From contig CAMQVH010000003.1 in the NCBI GenBank assembly GCA_947038155.1, positions 141,670 to 205,669 of the forward strand: a stretch of DNA of 64,000 nucleotides. Reading direction: 5' to 3'. A model generated the notes under the pieces. That model searched no databases, was not told the origin of the DNA, and saw only the letters and a list, made by a program, of their open reading frames with translations. Positions 8,729-17,744 of this stretch are shown here, one piece after another (the first letter of the stretch is position 1; each line of letters starts with the position of its first letter). Origin of the DNA: an uncultured Bacteroides sp. Lineage in GTDB: Bacteria; Bacteroidota; Bacteroidia; Bacteroidales; Bacteroidaceae. The translations under genes and the position numbers were made by a program.

Positions 8729-10627
8729 ATGAAAACAAATACAGTTTGTTTGTTTTTGTTCGGCAGCCTGCTTTCCATTTCAGGAATGGCACAACCCGGA
8801 AAAGACAGCACACAAGTCAAAAGAAACTATACTATCGACGAAGTCGTAGTTACCGGAACACGGAACGAGACGGATATTCGTCACCTTCCCATGACTATTT
8901 CAGTAGTGGGAAGGCAACAAATAGAGAAGAGATATGAACCTTCGCTTTTGCCGCTATTGACGGAACAGGTTCCCGGATTCTTTACTACCAGCCGTGGTAT
9001 CATGGGATATGGTGTATCCACAGGTGCGGCAGGTGGCATGAGTCTGCGTGGTATCGGAGGCAGTCCGACGGCAGGTTTATTGGTTTTGATCGATGGACAT
9101 CCGCAATATATGGGATTGATGGGACACCCGATTGCGGATGCATATCAGTCTATGCTGACAGAGAAAGTGGAAATCTTGCGCGGCCCTGCCTCTGTACTCT
9201 ATGGCTCGAATGCAATGGGCGGAGTAATCAATATAGTCACCCGCAAACAGCAAGATGAGGGAGTAAGAACGAATATGCAGGTAGGGTATGGCTCATACAA
9301 CACTTTGCAGACGGAATTTTCCAACCGTGTAAAGAAAGGACGTTTCAGCAGTATCGTTACTGGTTCATATAATCGTACGGACGGACACCGTCCCGATATG
9401 GAGTTCGAACAATATGGAGGATACGCAAAGTTAGGATATGATTTCAGTTCTTTCTGGAAACTCTGGGGAGATGTAAATGTAACCCATTTCAATGCTTCCA
9501 ATCCGGGAACGATACAAGTTCCACTTATCGACAATGATTCGCGTATTACACGTGGTATAACCTCGCTTGCCTTGGAAAACCATTATGAGAAGACATCAGG
9601 AGCTTTGAGCTTTTTCTATAATTGGGGACGGCATAAAATCAATGACGGATATAAAACAGGAGAACAGCCGCAAACATCACACTTTAATTCTAAAGACAAG
9701 ATGCTCGGCATTTCCTGGTATCAGAGTGCTACGTTCTTTACAGGCAATCGTCTGACGGTAGGATTTGACTATCAGCACTTCGGAGGCGAATCATGGAACA
9801 AAGTCTTGGTTACCGGAGAGCGGAAACCGGGAGTAGACAAGCAAATGGATGAATTTGCAGGATATGTCGATTTCCGTCAGGATATAAATAGCTGGTTGTC
9901 ATTGGATGCGGGTGTTCGTGTAGATCATCACTCTCATGTAGGTACTGAATGGATTCCACAGGGAGGACTGGCTTTTCATCTTCCCAAAAGTGCAGAACTT
10001 AAAGCGATGGTGAGCAAAGGATATCGCAACCCTACCATCCGGGAAATGTATATGTTTGCTCCTGCCAATCCGGAACTGAATCCGGAAAAACTGGTCAGTT
10101 ATGAACTTTCCTATTCTCAACGGTTATTGGAAGGAGCCTTATATTACGGGTTGAACCTGTATTATATTAACGGTGACAATATTATTATGAGCAATGGCTT
10201 GACACCTCCGCTGAACGTCAATTCCGGAGAAATAGAAAACTGGGGAATTGAAGCGAATATCGGTTATCGGTTTAATTCTCATTGGAATGTGAATGCCAAC
10301 TATAGCTGGTTGCACATGGAGAATCCGGTTCTCGCCGCTCCTGAACACAAATTGTATGTCGGAGCAGACTATACCGCAGGTCGCTGGACTGTATCGACAG
10401 GAATGCAATATATTAAGGGACTTTACACTTCTGTAATCGTTAATAATAAAGGCACCGAGCAACAGGATAGTTTTGTTTTATGGAATCTGCGAGGAAGTTA
10501 TCGTGTTTGTAATTTTGCCAACATCTTTGTGAAAGGTGAAAACCTGTTGGCACAACGTTACGAAATAAATGCAGGGTATCCCATGCCCAAGGCAACATTC
10601 ATGGGTGGTATTAATTTGAATTTCTAA
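8729..10627 (+). CDS. TonB-dependent receptor, BtuB/Cir-like
   Basis: A 632-residue outer-membrane receptor from the ATG at 8729 (a longer frame overlaps DUF1893). The signal peptide is at about 1-21 (LFLFGSLLSISGMAQ). A TonB box-like segment YTIDEVVVTGTR follows directly, with no STN or carboxypeptidase-like domain, unlike the receptor at 2417. The plug contains SLRGIGGSPTAGLLVLIDG and the conserved ILRGPASVLYGSNAMGGVIN. The barrel ends in MGGINLNF with a terminal Phe. Compact receptors of this type take up cobalamin, catecholates, haem or similar ligands. It sits 16 bases after the DUF1893 gene and 12 before an S-component-like gene, which points to a small-molecule ligand rather than a glycan. 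Confidence 0.9.
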   Translation: MKTNTVCLFLFGSLLSISGMAQPGKDSTQVKRNYTIDEVVVTGTRNETDIRHLPMTISVVGRQQIEKRYEPSLLPLLTEQVPGFFTTSRGIMGYGVSTGAAGGMSLRGIGGSPTAGLLVLIDGHPQYMGLMGHPIADAYQSMLTEKVEILRGPASVLYGSNAMGGVINIVTRKQQDEGVRTNMQVGYGSYNTLQTEFSNRVKKGRFSSIVTGSYNRTDGHRPDMEFEQYGGYAKLGYDFSSFWKLWGDVNVTHFNASNPGTIQVPLIDNDSRITRGITSLALENHYEKTSGALSFFYNWGRHKINDGYKTGEQPQTSHFNSKDKMLGISWYQSATFFTGNRLTVGFDYQHFGGESWNKVLVTGERKPGVDKQMDEFAGYVDFRQDINSWLSLDAGVRVDHHSHVGTEWIPQGGLAFHLPKSAELKAMVSKGYRNPTIREMYMFAPANPELNPEKLVSYELSYSQRLLEGALYYGLNLYYINGDNIIMSNGLTPPLNVNSGEIENWGIEANIGYRFNSHWNVNANYSWLHMENPVLAAPEHKLYVGADYTAGRWTVSTGMQYIKGLYTSVIVNNKGTEQQDSFVLWNLRGSYRVCNFANIFVKGENLLAQRYEINAGYPMPKATFMGGINLNF

Positions 10628-10639
10628 AAGAATAAAGAT

Positions 10640-11149
10640 ATGGAAACAACAGTAAAACTCTATTCACTGAATTACAGTAATGTGAAGACCTATTTGGCAG
10701 CCTCGTTATTCATCGTTGACAATATCCTTTTTCCCAGGCTCTTTCATCTCATTCCACTAGGTGGATTAACCTGGCTACCTATTTATTTCTTCACTCTGAT
10801 CGGTGCTTACAAATATGGCTGGAAGGTCGGTTTGCTAACTGCTATCTTGTCTCCAGTCATAAACTCTCTGCTCTTTGGTATGCCAGTGCCCGCAGTATTG
10901 CCTGCCATCCTATTGAAATCCGTATTATTAGCTATCGCCGCCGGATGGGCTGCGCAACGCTTCGGACGCATTTCTATCCCTGTATTAGCAGGAGTAGTTT
11001 TGTTTTATCAGATCATCGGAACATTGGGAGAGTGGATGTATATAGGAAATTTCTACAATGCCGTCCAGAACTTCCGCATCGGTATTCCCGGAATGTGCCT
11101 GCAAGTATCAGGAGGTTATTTGTTTATTAAATACTTGATACGTACGTAA
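10640..11149 (+). CDS. ECF-transporter S-component-like membrane protein
   Basis: A 169-residue integral membrane protein with about five to six hydrophobic segments (for example LGGLTWLPIYFFTLIGAYKY and AVLPAILLKSVLLAIAAGWA). Size and layout fit the substrate-binding S subunits of energy-coupling-factor vitamin and metal transporters, including the small-residue-rich helices. No EcfT or EcfA genes are in the window, so it would need a shared energising module elsewhere or act alone. It is the last gene of the five-gene operon and is followed by a strong bidirectional terminator. The pairing with an outer-membrane TonB receptor suggests that both move the same substrate across the two membranes. 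Assignment rests on general pattern, not on a recognised vitamin-specific motif. Confidence 0.65.
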   Translation: METTVKLYSLNYSNVKTYLAASLFIVDNILFPRLFHLIPLGGLTWLPIYFFTLIGAYKYGWKVGLLTAILSPVINSLLFGMPVPAVLPAILLKSVLLAIAAGWAAQRFGRISIPVLAGVVLFYQIIGTLGEWMYIGNFYNAVQNFRIGIPGMCLQVSGGYLFIKYLIRT

Positions 11150-11170
11150 ATAATGTTTCTAATCATAAAA

Positions 11171-11210
11171 TAATAAGCAGCTTTTTCTTTGCAGAAAAAG
11201 CTGCTTATTA
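11171..11210. terminator. Bidirectional intrinsic terminator
   Basis: An 18-bp perfect stem (11171-11188 with 11193-11210) around a TTGC loop, flanked by A-rich and T-rich sequence on both sides. It separates the convergent S-component gene and the hybrid two-component gene. Confidence 0.9.
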
Positions 11211-11212
11211 TT

Positions 11213-14200
11213 TTATTCATCTGAATCATCTTCTATAATACTGGAAGAAGAAATACTATATTCCTTAGCATATTGACTCGGACTCATCTTATATTCTTTC
11301 TTGAATACTTCCCGGAAATATTTGGATTCTGAAAATCCACACATCTCCGAGATTTCAGTAATATTATACTCACCTTCTTTTAATAGCTGCGTAGCACGTT
11401 TCAGCCGGGTCGTTTTTATCAATTCCTGAGGAGATAGTCCTGTTATTGCTTTCAGTTTATAATAGAAACGTGTACGGCTCATATTATGCAAATCGTTGAG
11501 AACCTCAACAGAAAAGGCAGGATTATTGATGTTGTCTTCTATCGTTTTTTTCACAGCCGATAAAAATTGCCAGTCAAGGCTATTAGTACATTTCGCCAAA
11601 GGAGTCTTAACCTCTATATCTATTTCCAAATTCGCATATTTGCTGCGCAATAATGCCCGATTCGCCAATAAATTGGCAATACTGGCTTTCAGGATTCTTA
11701 TGCTGAACGGTTTTACAATATATTCATCAGCACCAATATCCAGACCATCGAGAATATTCTGTTCTTCACCCAAAGCAGTAAGTAACAAGACTGGAATATG
11801 TGATGTTTCAATATCATTCTTAATAGTGGAACACAGTTCGTCACCCCGCATTTCCGGCATCATAATATCGGATAGAATAAGTTCCGGCCAGAATTCTTTT
11901 ACAATGATCAATGCTTCCTTACCATTACCGCAAGCCTGTACATTATACATCGGTGATAATGAATTGACCAGATAAGCACGTAGTTCATCATTATCCTCGA
12001 CAATAAGAATACGTTGCAGATTCTCATCGTTTGTCTTTTCCGCCGCTTCGGATATAACCGGAGCATCCAGTACAGCTTCCTGTCTGCCAGTTTTTTCCGG
12101 ATCTATCAGGTTCGAGTGACGGAAATGCTTATTACCCTTCGGGAAAACAACAGTGATAGTAGTGCCTTGTTGTTCAGCACTCTCTATATTTATCTTACCA
12201 CTATGGAGGTGCACCAATTTATCAACTAGCTTTAGTCCGATTCCACTACCGGTTATCTTTGCATTAATGGCATTTGTACCCCGAAAATGCATCTTAAGCA
12301 GTTTATTCTGTTCGTTTGCCGGAATGCCTATTCCCGTATCTTTGACTTCCAGCTTCCATGAGTCTTTAGTCTCAGAAATAGATACGCTGACTATCCCATT
12401 TTCTGGAGTATATTTTAACGCATTGGATATCAGATTTTTTAAGATAGAATCCATCTTATCTTTATCAAACCATACATTCAGATAATTAAAGTCACTCTTA
12501 TAAGTAAAATCAATATGCTTGATATTGGCATACGAACGAAAACTATTACATATCTCATTCATATACGTGTTCAGTTCATATTCTGAGATACGTAATTCGG
12601 AAGAATAAACATCAGCCCGTTCAAAGTTGATTAAATTAGTGCTCAACCGTAAAAGGGCATTCACATTTCTCAATGCCGTATTAATACGCTGCGAACCGAT
12701 CTCTGTCAGTGTTTCTTCCTCAACAAACTCTTCCAAAGGAGCCTTTATCAGCGTAAGCGGAGTGCGGATGTCATGAGCTGTATTAATAAAGAAATGTGTT
12801 TTCTCATCCGATATCTTTTTCTGCTTTTTCAGAATCATTATCCGGAAAGCAATGCTGAAAACAAAGACAATCAGAAGCATATATATGAATATAGCCCAGC
12901 CATTTAGCCATACAGGTTGCGATATGATAATTCCAACTTGCCGTTCTTCGAAAACGATACTAGGTTCTTCCTTCGATATGGCACGTACATAAAGTTTATA
13001 TTTGCCGGGACTTAAATTGGTAAAACGAATTAAACTATTGCCACTCAGTTGTACCCATTCATTATAAGAAGAGCCTTCCAACCTCCAATAATAAACTGAA
13101 TGAGAAGGAAAATCATAGTTGATGGAAGAAACACGAAACGAAAAAGTATTCTCACCATATTTAAGTCTCAACACATCAGTCTTATCAATGTCTTTCTCTA
13201 AAGGAGAATCTTTTTCTCCCGGATAAATCGGTTGATAGGAAATATGAAAATCGCTGAATATCATTTTCGAATATTCATAATCCGGCAACTTTATACCTGC
13301 CGGAAATTCAACTGCCCCATCAACACTGCCAAAAACAAAATTATTATTTTTACGTAACGCACCGGAAGTTGCATTAAAACAAGCAGACATCATTCCCTGT
13401 TCGCGACTCCAGTTATGAAATGATCTCTTTTCTATAGAAAAGCTGGTAATTCCATTTTCCGTACTCATCATTATCTGTCCGTTCATTTCCGGAAGAATCG
13501 TATAAATACTGTTAGATACAAGTGCCGAATTATCAGCGTAATAGTGTTCAAAACTCATGTTTCCAGGATCATATATAAGTACTCCCGAGCCGTTTGTACC
13601 GATATACAGTAATCCGTCATTGGCCTGATAAAGAGTATTGATGTATATTGATTCCACAGGCATTAATATATACTGATATTCACCGGAATTCCGGTTAAGC
13701 AGAAAAAGTCCAGTAGCTGTCCCCACCCACATGAAATTAGTATCTTTTTCCTCAATCGCCGTAACAGTATTGACTCCGGGATACAACCGGACAGTATTTT
13801 TTCTAGGATCAATACATTTTAGATTGTAATACCCTCCCGACCATATATATCCTTTTGAATCTTTAATCATATCCCTGATATACTTATCCGGACGTATGTT
13901 GACAGAGCTAAGAAGAAAAGGCGAAAAGTACTCTACAGACAATGTTTTCTTGTTAATCTTATAAATACCCGACGTATATCCTCCTGCCCAGATAACACCC
14001 GGAGAAACTTCGCATAAAGTAATGAAAATATGGTTCTTATCTTTCAGCTGCTTATCATAAGAACTCAGAAAAGAATGCCATTGACCGGTTTTTGAATCCT
14101 GGAAACTTATCCCATTACTGGTTCCAAACCATAAATCTCCTTCACTATCTTCAATAACCGCATGTACCTGATCATTGACGATAGACTGCTTATTACCGAT

Positions 14201-15202
14201 AGAATGCTTTATCCAACGATAATTCTTATAACGGAAATCGACTACTGTAATTCCTGCCGGGTAATTGGCAAGCCAGATTCTTTTTTCTTCATCAATATAA
14301 ATATCGGTTATATTATTTCCATTCATCTCATTATAACTTTCGTAGTTTGCCACAATGAACGGAGAGGTATTACAAGTATTTACATCAATTTTGTGTACTC
14401 CCATTCCTTCCGTAGCAACCAATAGTTCCTTTTGATTCAACGGTCTGATATGAGTAATACTCACATCACCCAACTTCGTATCTGATTTGATAATTTGATG
14501 AGCAGACATATCATAGGCAAAAGTACCATCACTAAAAGTTCCTACAAAAAGTCTGTGAAGCTGAGGATGGAAATAGAGACCGTTAATTTGCGTATAGACA
14601 TGATCAAGCACATCTAAAGGAATGACTTTCAAAGCTTCGTTTTCAAACTGAGTATACCGGACCCCCATTTCTGTTGCTATAAAGAAATGAGTGTCATCAG
14701 CCTGTTCTACTACCGTAATATTATCTTCCAACAAATTAGGAAGCCGCATAACCTGAGTAGTCTTAGTATTATACAACAAAATAGAATCTTTGCCGCATAA
14801 CCATAAATTGTTGTTACGGTCCAAATAACCGTAACTGATGGCATCAGTGACTTTCGGTGACTTATAGACCATCGTAAAACGATCATACTTTTCTTCATAC
14901 TGGAAAATACGTCCTTTTTTTCCAATGACCCATATCCCGCCTTCTTTATCAGCATACAGCCATCCGAGATGTATTTCGGAACTCAATTGTTTGTTTTCTT
15001 CGATAAGTTTATAGTGCTTTATATCCTTACCGTTATATCGGTCCATACCCTCATTAGTAAGAAACCACATATATCCTTGGTGATCCTTCTGAATATTGTA
15101 TATTCTCCGATTGCTCAAACCATCCTCTACTCCAATATGTTTGTATGTTTGTCCATATGCCATTAACGGCAGTAATAATAAAAATAGTATAATATTCCTC
15201 AT
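11213..15202 (-). CDS. Hybrid two-component system sensor/regulator
   Basis: A 1329-residue one-protein two-component system. The start is placed at the ATG at 15202, which gives a signal peptide (IILFLLLLPLMAYGQ); an upstream ATG at 15286 would add 28 poorly fitting residues. Periplasmic two-bladed-propeller sensor repeats occupy about 22-680 and a Y_Y_Y domain about 690-755. One membrane span lies at about 768-790. The kinase core has AHDIRTPLTLI with the phospho-His near 809 and ATP-site motifs NALKYTP, DTGIGIP and GSGIGLKL. The receiver (about 1064-1180) has the phospho-Asp in LILSDIMMP and the Lys in VKPFS. A C-terminal AraC helix-turn-helix (about 1225-1315) includes ITEISEMCGFSESKYFREVF. 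All catalytic residues are intact. Unusually, no SusC/SusD or glycoside hydrolase genes lie beside it. Confidence 0.95.
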   Translation of the reverse strand: MRNIILFLLLLPLMAYGQTYKHIGVEDGLSNRRIYNIQKDHQGYMWFLTNEGMDRYNGKDIKHYKLIEENKQLSSEIHLGWLYADKEGGIWVIGKKGRIFQYEEKYDRFTMVYKSPKVTDAISYGYLDRNNNLWLCGKDSILLYNTKTTQVMRLPNLLEDNITVVEQADDTHFFIATEMGVRYTQFENEALKVIPLDVLDHVYTQINGLYFHPQLHRLFVGTFSDGTFAYDMSAHQIIKSDTKLGDVSITHIRPLNQKELLVATEGMGVHKIDVNTCNTSPFIVANYESYNEMNGNNITDIYIDEEKRIWLANYPAGITVVDFRYKNYRWIKHSIGNKQSIVNDQVHAVIEDSEGDLWFGTSNGISFQDSKTGQWHSFLSSYDKQLKDKNHIFITLCEVSPGVIWAGGYTSGIYKINKKTLSVEYFSPFLLSSVNIRPDKYIRDMIKDSKGYIWSGGYYNLKCIDPRKNTVRLYPGVNTVTAIEEKDTNFMWVGTATGLFLLNRNSGEYQYILMPVESIYINTLYQANDGLLYIGTNGSGVLIYDPGNMSFEHYYADNSALVSNSIYTILPEMNGQIMMSTENGITSFSIEKRSFHNWSREQGMMSACFNATSGALRKNNNFVFGSVDGAVEFPAGIKLPDYEYSKMIFSDFHISYQPIYPGEKDSPLEKDIDKTDVLRLKYGENTFSFRVSSINYDFPSHSVYYWRLEGSSYNEWVQLSGNSLIRFTNLSPGKYKLYVRAISKEEPSIVFEERQVGIIISQPVWLNGWAIFIYMLLIVFVFSIAFRIMILKKQKKISDEKTHFFINTAHDIRTPLTLIKAPLEEFVEEETLTEIGSQRINTALRNVNALLRLSTNLINFERADVYSSELRISEYELNTYMNEICNSFRSYANIKHIDFTYKSDFNYLNVWFDKDKMDSILKNLISNALKYTPENGIVSVSISETKDSWKLEVKDTGIGIPANEQNKLLKMHFRGTNAINAKITGSGIGLKLVDKLVHLHSGKINIESAEQQGTTITVVFPKGNKHFRHSNLIDPEKTGRQEAVLDAPVISEAAEKTNDENLQRILIVEDNDELRAYLVNSLSPMYNVQACGNGKEALIIVKEFWPELILSDIMMPEMRGDELCSTIKNDIETSHIPVLLLTALGEEQNILDGLDIGADEYIVKPFSIRILKASIANLLANRALLRSKYANLEIDIEVKTPLAKCTNSLDWQFLSAVKKTIEDNINNPAFSVEVLNDLHNMSRTRFYYKLKAITGLSPQELIKTTRLKRATQLLKEGEYNITEISEMCGFSESKYFREVFKKEYKMSPSQYAKEYSISSSSIIEDDSDE

Positions 15203-15288
15203 ATAAATAGTTGTATTTAAAGTAGTACTATGGTCTATCTCCAAATAATAGTTAACAAAATAAATAAAAAAGGACGAGATAATCAAGT

Positions 15289-15310
15289 AAAATGTTCAAC
15301 AAAACATTTT
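15289..15310 (-). terminator. Short hairpin downstream of exporter operon
   Basis: AAAATGTT at 15289-15296 pairs with AACATTTT at 15303-15310. On the minus strand it comes about 85 bases after the stop of the last exporter gene, so it may end that transcript, but it also lies in the leader region of the hybrid two-component gene. It is weak and AT-rich. Confidence 0.35.
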
Positions 15311-15394
15311 TATTTCCATAGTTAATTATTCGTTGGTTGAAATATTATACTTTTGAACGATATCAGTTTAAAATATGCAACTAAAATACTACTT

Positions 15395-16564
15395 TCAGCT
15401 GAGTTTCTTTTTATATACCCATGCACTTAATATAAAATAGATAACTGCCTGAATCCATAAAGTAATATATTCGGGCCGGATATCAGCCATACTTGCTCCC
15501 ATTGAGTTCAACTTCACAAAGGCGAGTGTAGCAGGTGCTGCCGGAAAAATATAATGAGCAACTTTCCAATACCAAGGCATCAGCTCCATCGGATAGGAAA
15601 CACCGGAAAGAAAAATCAGTCCTACCGAGAAAAAGGCAATCATAAGCAATGGTGCTTCCGAATCAGTGAAATATCGGGAGGCTGCCAGCCCCAGAAAAGA
15701 GGTCGCCAGCAAGTAGGGGATCATCATCAATACAATATACAATCCGTTTCCAATATTGGGAATACTAAAGAAATGAGGAAGCAACCCTAATAGAAAGAAT
15801 GAAAAAACAGCATACAAACTACAGTAGACAAACGTTTTCCCTGATACAATACGTATAGCGACTGCCCAGCTTTTTCCGAAGGGAGTATAAGCAAGGATGC
15901 CTTTTGTCATATGCTCTTCTCCGGTCAGCATACCAATGACCATCAGTAATGTCTGAAAAATGATAATGACCATAACGGCCGGAATCAGATAAGATCCATA
16001 TCCTTCCGTATAGTTATAGAGTGCGGTTCCCACTACATTTACAGGCTGTGCCATAGCTACCGCCAATAATCCCTGAGGAGGCAGAAAGACTGCTCCGTCC
16101 GGACGATATTTGTCATTGATAGCCAGCATCACACGTGAAGAAGCTCCTTGTAAGGCCTCAAAATAGAGAAAAGCATCGGTAGTGGCATACAGAGAAAACA
16201 CGGCTTCATCTCCACGAAATACCCGTTCCTCAAAATCATGAGGGAGATATAAAATACCTTGTACTTTTCCAGCTTTCATCCATTCCTTAGCTTCGTGATA
16301 ATCCATAGCCTGATCATAAATTTCCGCTTGAGGCGTAGCATCCAGCCAGCGGATGAAATTACGGCTCAACTCGCTATGTGAGTTATCGACTACGGCAACC
16401 GGAACATCCGTTACAATATTGGGGGCATACATATAATTATAGAGTAATCCGTACACGAAGATTCCACCCATCAGTACCAGTAATACAGCATAGCTGGTAC
16501 TGATAGCCCAATATTCACGTCGGATGATGAACGATAACTGTTGTAACTTATTTAATTTTTTCAT
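15395..16564 (-). CDS. ABC-2 type membrane permease (second copy of operon)
   Basis: A 389-residue permease with one N-terminal membrane helix (about 20-43), a large periplasmic domain (about 45-180, including VAVVDNSHSELSRNFIRWLD) and five C-terminal helices. This is the layout of YhhJ/YbhR-type ABC-2 permeases. It overlaps the preceding permease gene by 17 bases, so the two probably form a heterodimer. The operon upstream provides a periplasmic adaptor and a TolC-type outer-membrane channel. No ATPase gene is present in the operon. The exported substrate is not indicated; related systems export drugs, bile acids or lipophilic compounds. Confidence 0.88.
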   Translation of the reverse strand: MKKLNKLQQLSFIIRREYWAISTSYAVLLVLMGGIFVYGLLYNYMYAPNIVTDVPVAVVDNSHSELSRNFIRWLDATPQAEIYDQAMDYHEAKEWMKAGKVQGILYLPHDFEERVFRGDEAVFSLYATTDAFLYFEALQGASSRVMLAINDKYRPDGAVFLPPQGLLAVAMAQPVNVVGTALYNYTEGYGSYLIPAVMVIIIFQTLLMVIGMLTGEEHMTKGILAYTPFGKSWAVAIRIVSGKTFVYCSLYAVFSFFLLGLLPHFFSIPNIGNGLYIVLMMIPYLLATSFLGLAASRYFTDSEAPLLMIAFFSVGLIFLSGVSYPMELMPWYWKVAHYIFPAAPATLAFVKLNSMGASMADIRPEYITLWIQAVIYFILSAWVYKKKLS

Positions 16565-17744
16565 ATTTATGACTTTCTATGGCACGTTTCAGATGAGGAA
16601 GCAACACAAAAGCCAGCAACGGAAAGATACATAGTATCACAACCGATGGCCAAAGGTAGATAAAACCACTCCCTCCGTAGAGCATATTTTGCATCATTTC
16701 TGTAAAATGCCGGACAGGAAAAAGATAGGAGGCATCTCGTACCAAAGGATACATATTGGTCACCGGAAAAGTGACACCGGATAAAGTAGCTCCCAAAGAG
16801 CCGACCATGGAAACAATACTTATGATGAGAGAGATAGCCGGAAATAGCGAAAACAGGAATAATCCCAAGGCCTGCGTTGCCACGACAAAAAGCGCTGTCA
16901 GCATATTCATCAATAACCAGCTTCCTTGAAAAGGAATATGCAGAATGCCAAACATCACATAATTTGCCAGCCATCCTATCAGAATAAAGATAATAGTGTA
17001 GGGGAGTAGTTTTCCCAAAACAGCCGTTACCATATTTCCTTTGGCAACAAACAGCCATTCATCGGCAGTGCGAAATTTAATCTCAATTCCGACTGCATAT
17101 ACAGTAATGAGTAAAATCAATACCTGAAACAAGACGAAGAAAAACGGTTGGCTCAGATAAACCGAATAATCCAGACTTGGATTGTATATAGGGTGATTGC
17201 TGGCTTGTACGGGCAACAGGAATGTAGTGATCTTGTCTTGTTCCACTCCGAGAGCGACAGCTTGCATCACAATGGGAGAGAGCGACACAGGAGCCAGCGA
17301 CGTTTCGAAAGCAGCCATCAATTCGCCGCCTACCGAAAGCAACGCATAATGATAATAATAGGAGAGAGTCGCATTCTTTCCCGAAATAGCATCTTGCTCA
17401 AATTTTGGAGGAATGGAGAGATAGCCATAAATTTCCTTCTTCTGTACGGCCTTTCGGGCAGCTTCCTCATTCACAAAATGCCTTGTCACTTTAAATGTTG
17501 GCACAGCAGATATATTTCGGGCGATTGCTCGTGAAGAGGCAGTATTGTCCTGATCGACAATACCGATGGGAATGTTTTCCATCTGCCCGTTGCCGAAGAT
17601 AGTTGCCATGAAGAAAAGGGTAAATAGCGGCAGGATGATACACACACCAAAATAAAGGCGTCGTGAAGTCATCCGTCGCCACTCCCTGAGCAGCACGGAA
17701 CGAAAAGGAGAATATGTTTGTGATGAACTCATTCTATCATTCAT
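16548..17744 (-). CDS. ABC-2 type membrane permease (first copy of operon)
   Basis: A 398-residue permease of the same family as the downstream gene: a basic cytoplasmic N-terminus (LLREWRRMTSRRLYF), one helix (about 30-50), a periplasmic domain with IPIGIVDQDNTASSRAIARN, then five membrane helices from about 205 to 385. The two permeases are clearly paralogous but not identical. The gene overlaps the adaptor gene by 8 bases upstream and the second permease by 17 bases downstream, indicating tight translational coupling. Without a nucleotide-binding subunit encoded nearby, energising must come from an ATPase elsewhere or by an unusual mechanism. Confidence 0.88.
   Translation of the reverse strand: MNDRMSSSQTYSPFRSVLLREWRRMTSRRLYFGVCIILPLFTLFFMATIFGNGQMENIPIGIVDQDNTASSRAIARNISAVPTFKVTRHFVNEEAARKAVQKKEIYGYLSIPPKFEQDAISGKNATLSYYYHYALLSVGGELMAAFETSLAPVSLSPIVMQAVALGVEQDKITTFLLPVQASNHPIYNPSLDYSVYLSQPFFFVLFQVLILLITVYAVGIEIKFRTADEWLFVAKGNMVTAVLGKLLPYTIIFILIGWLANYVMFGILHIPFQGSWLLMNMLTALFVVATQALGLFLFSLFPAISLIISIVSMVGSLGATLSGVTFPVTNMYPLVRDASYLFPVRHFTEMMQNMLYGGSGFIYLWPSVVILCIFPLLAFVLLPHLKRAIESHKYEKIK

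Noticed and set aside
11496..12485. Plus-strand open frames opposite the hybrid two-component gene
   Set aside because: They lie opposite conserved receiver and kinase domains and show only reverse-complement composition.
15203..15286. N-terminal extension of the hybrid two-component protein
   Set aside because: The internal ATG at 15202 gives a clean signal peptide; the extension would place 28 extra residues before it.
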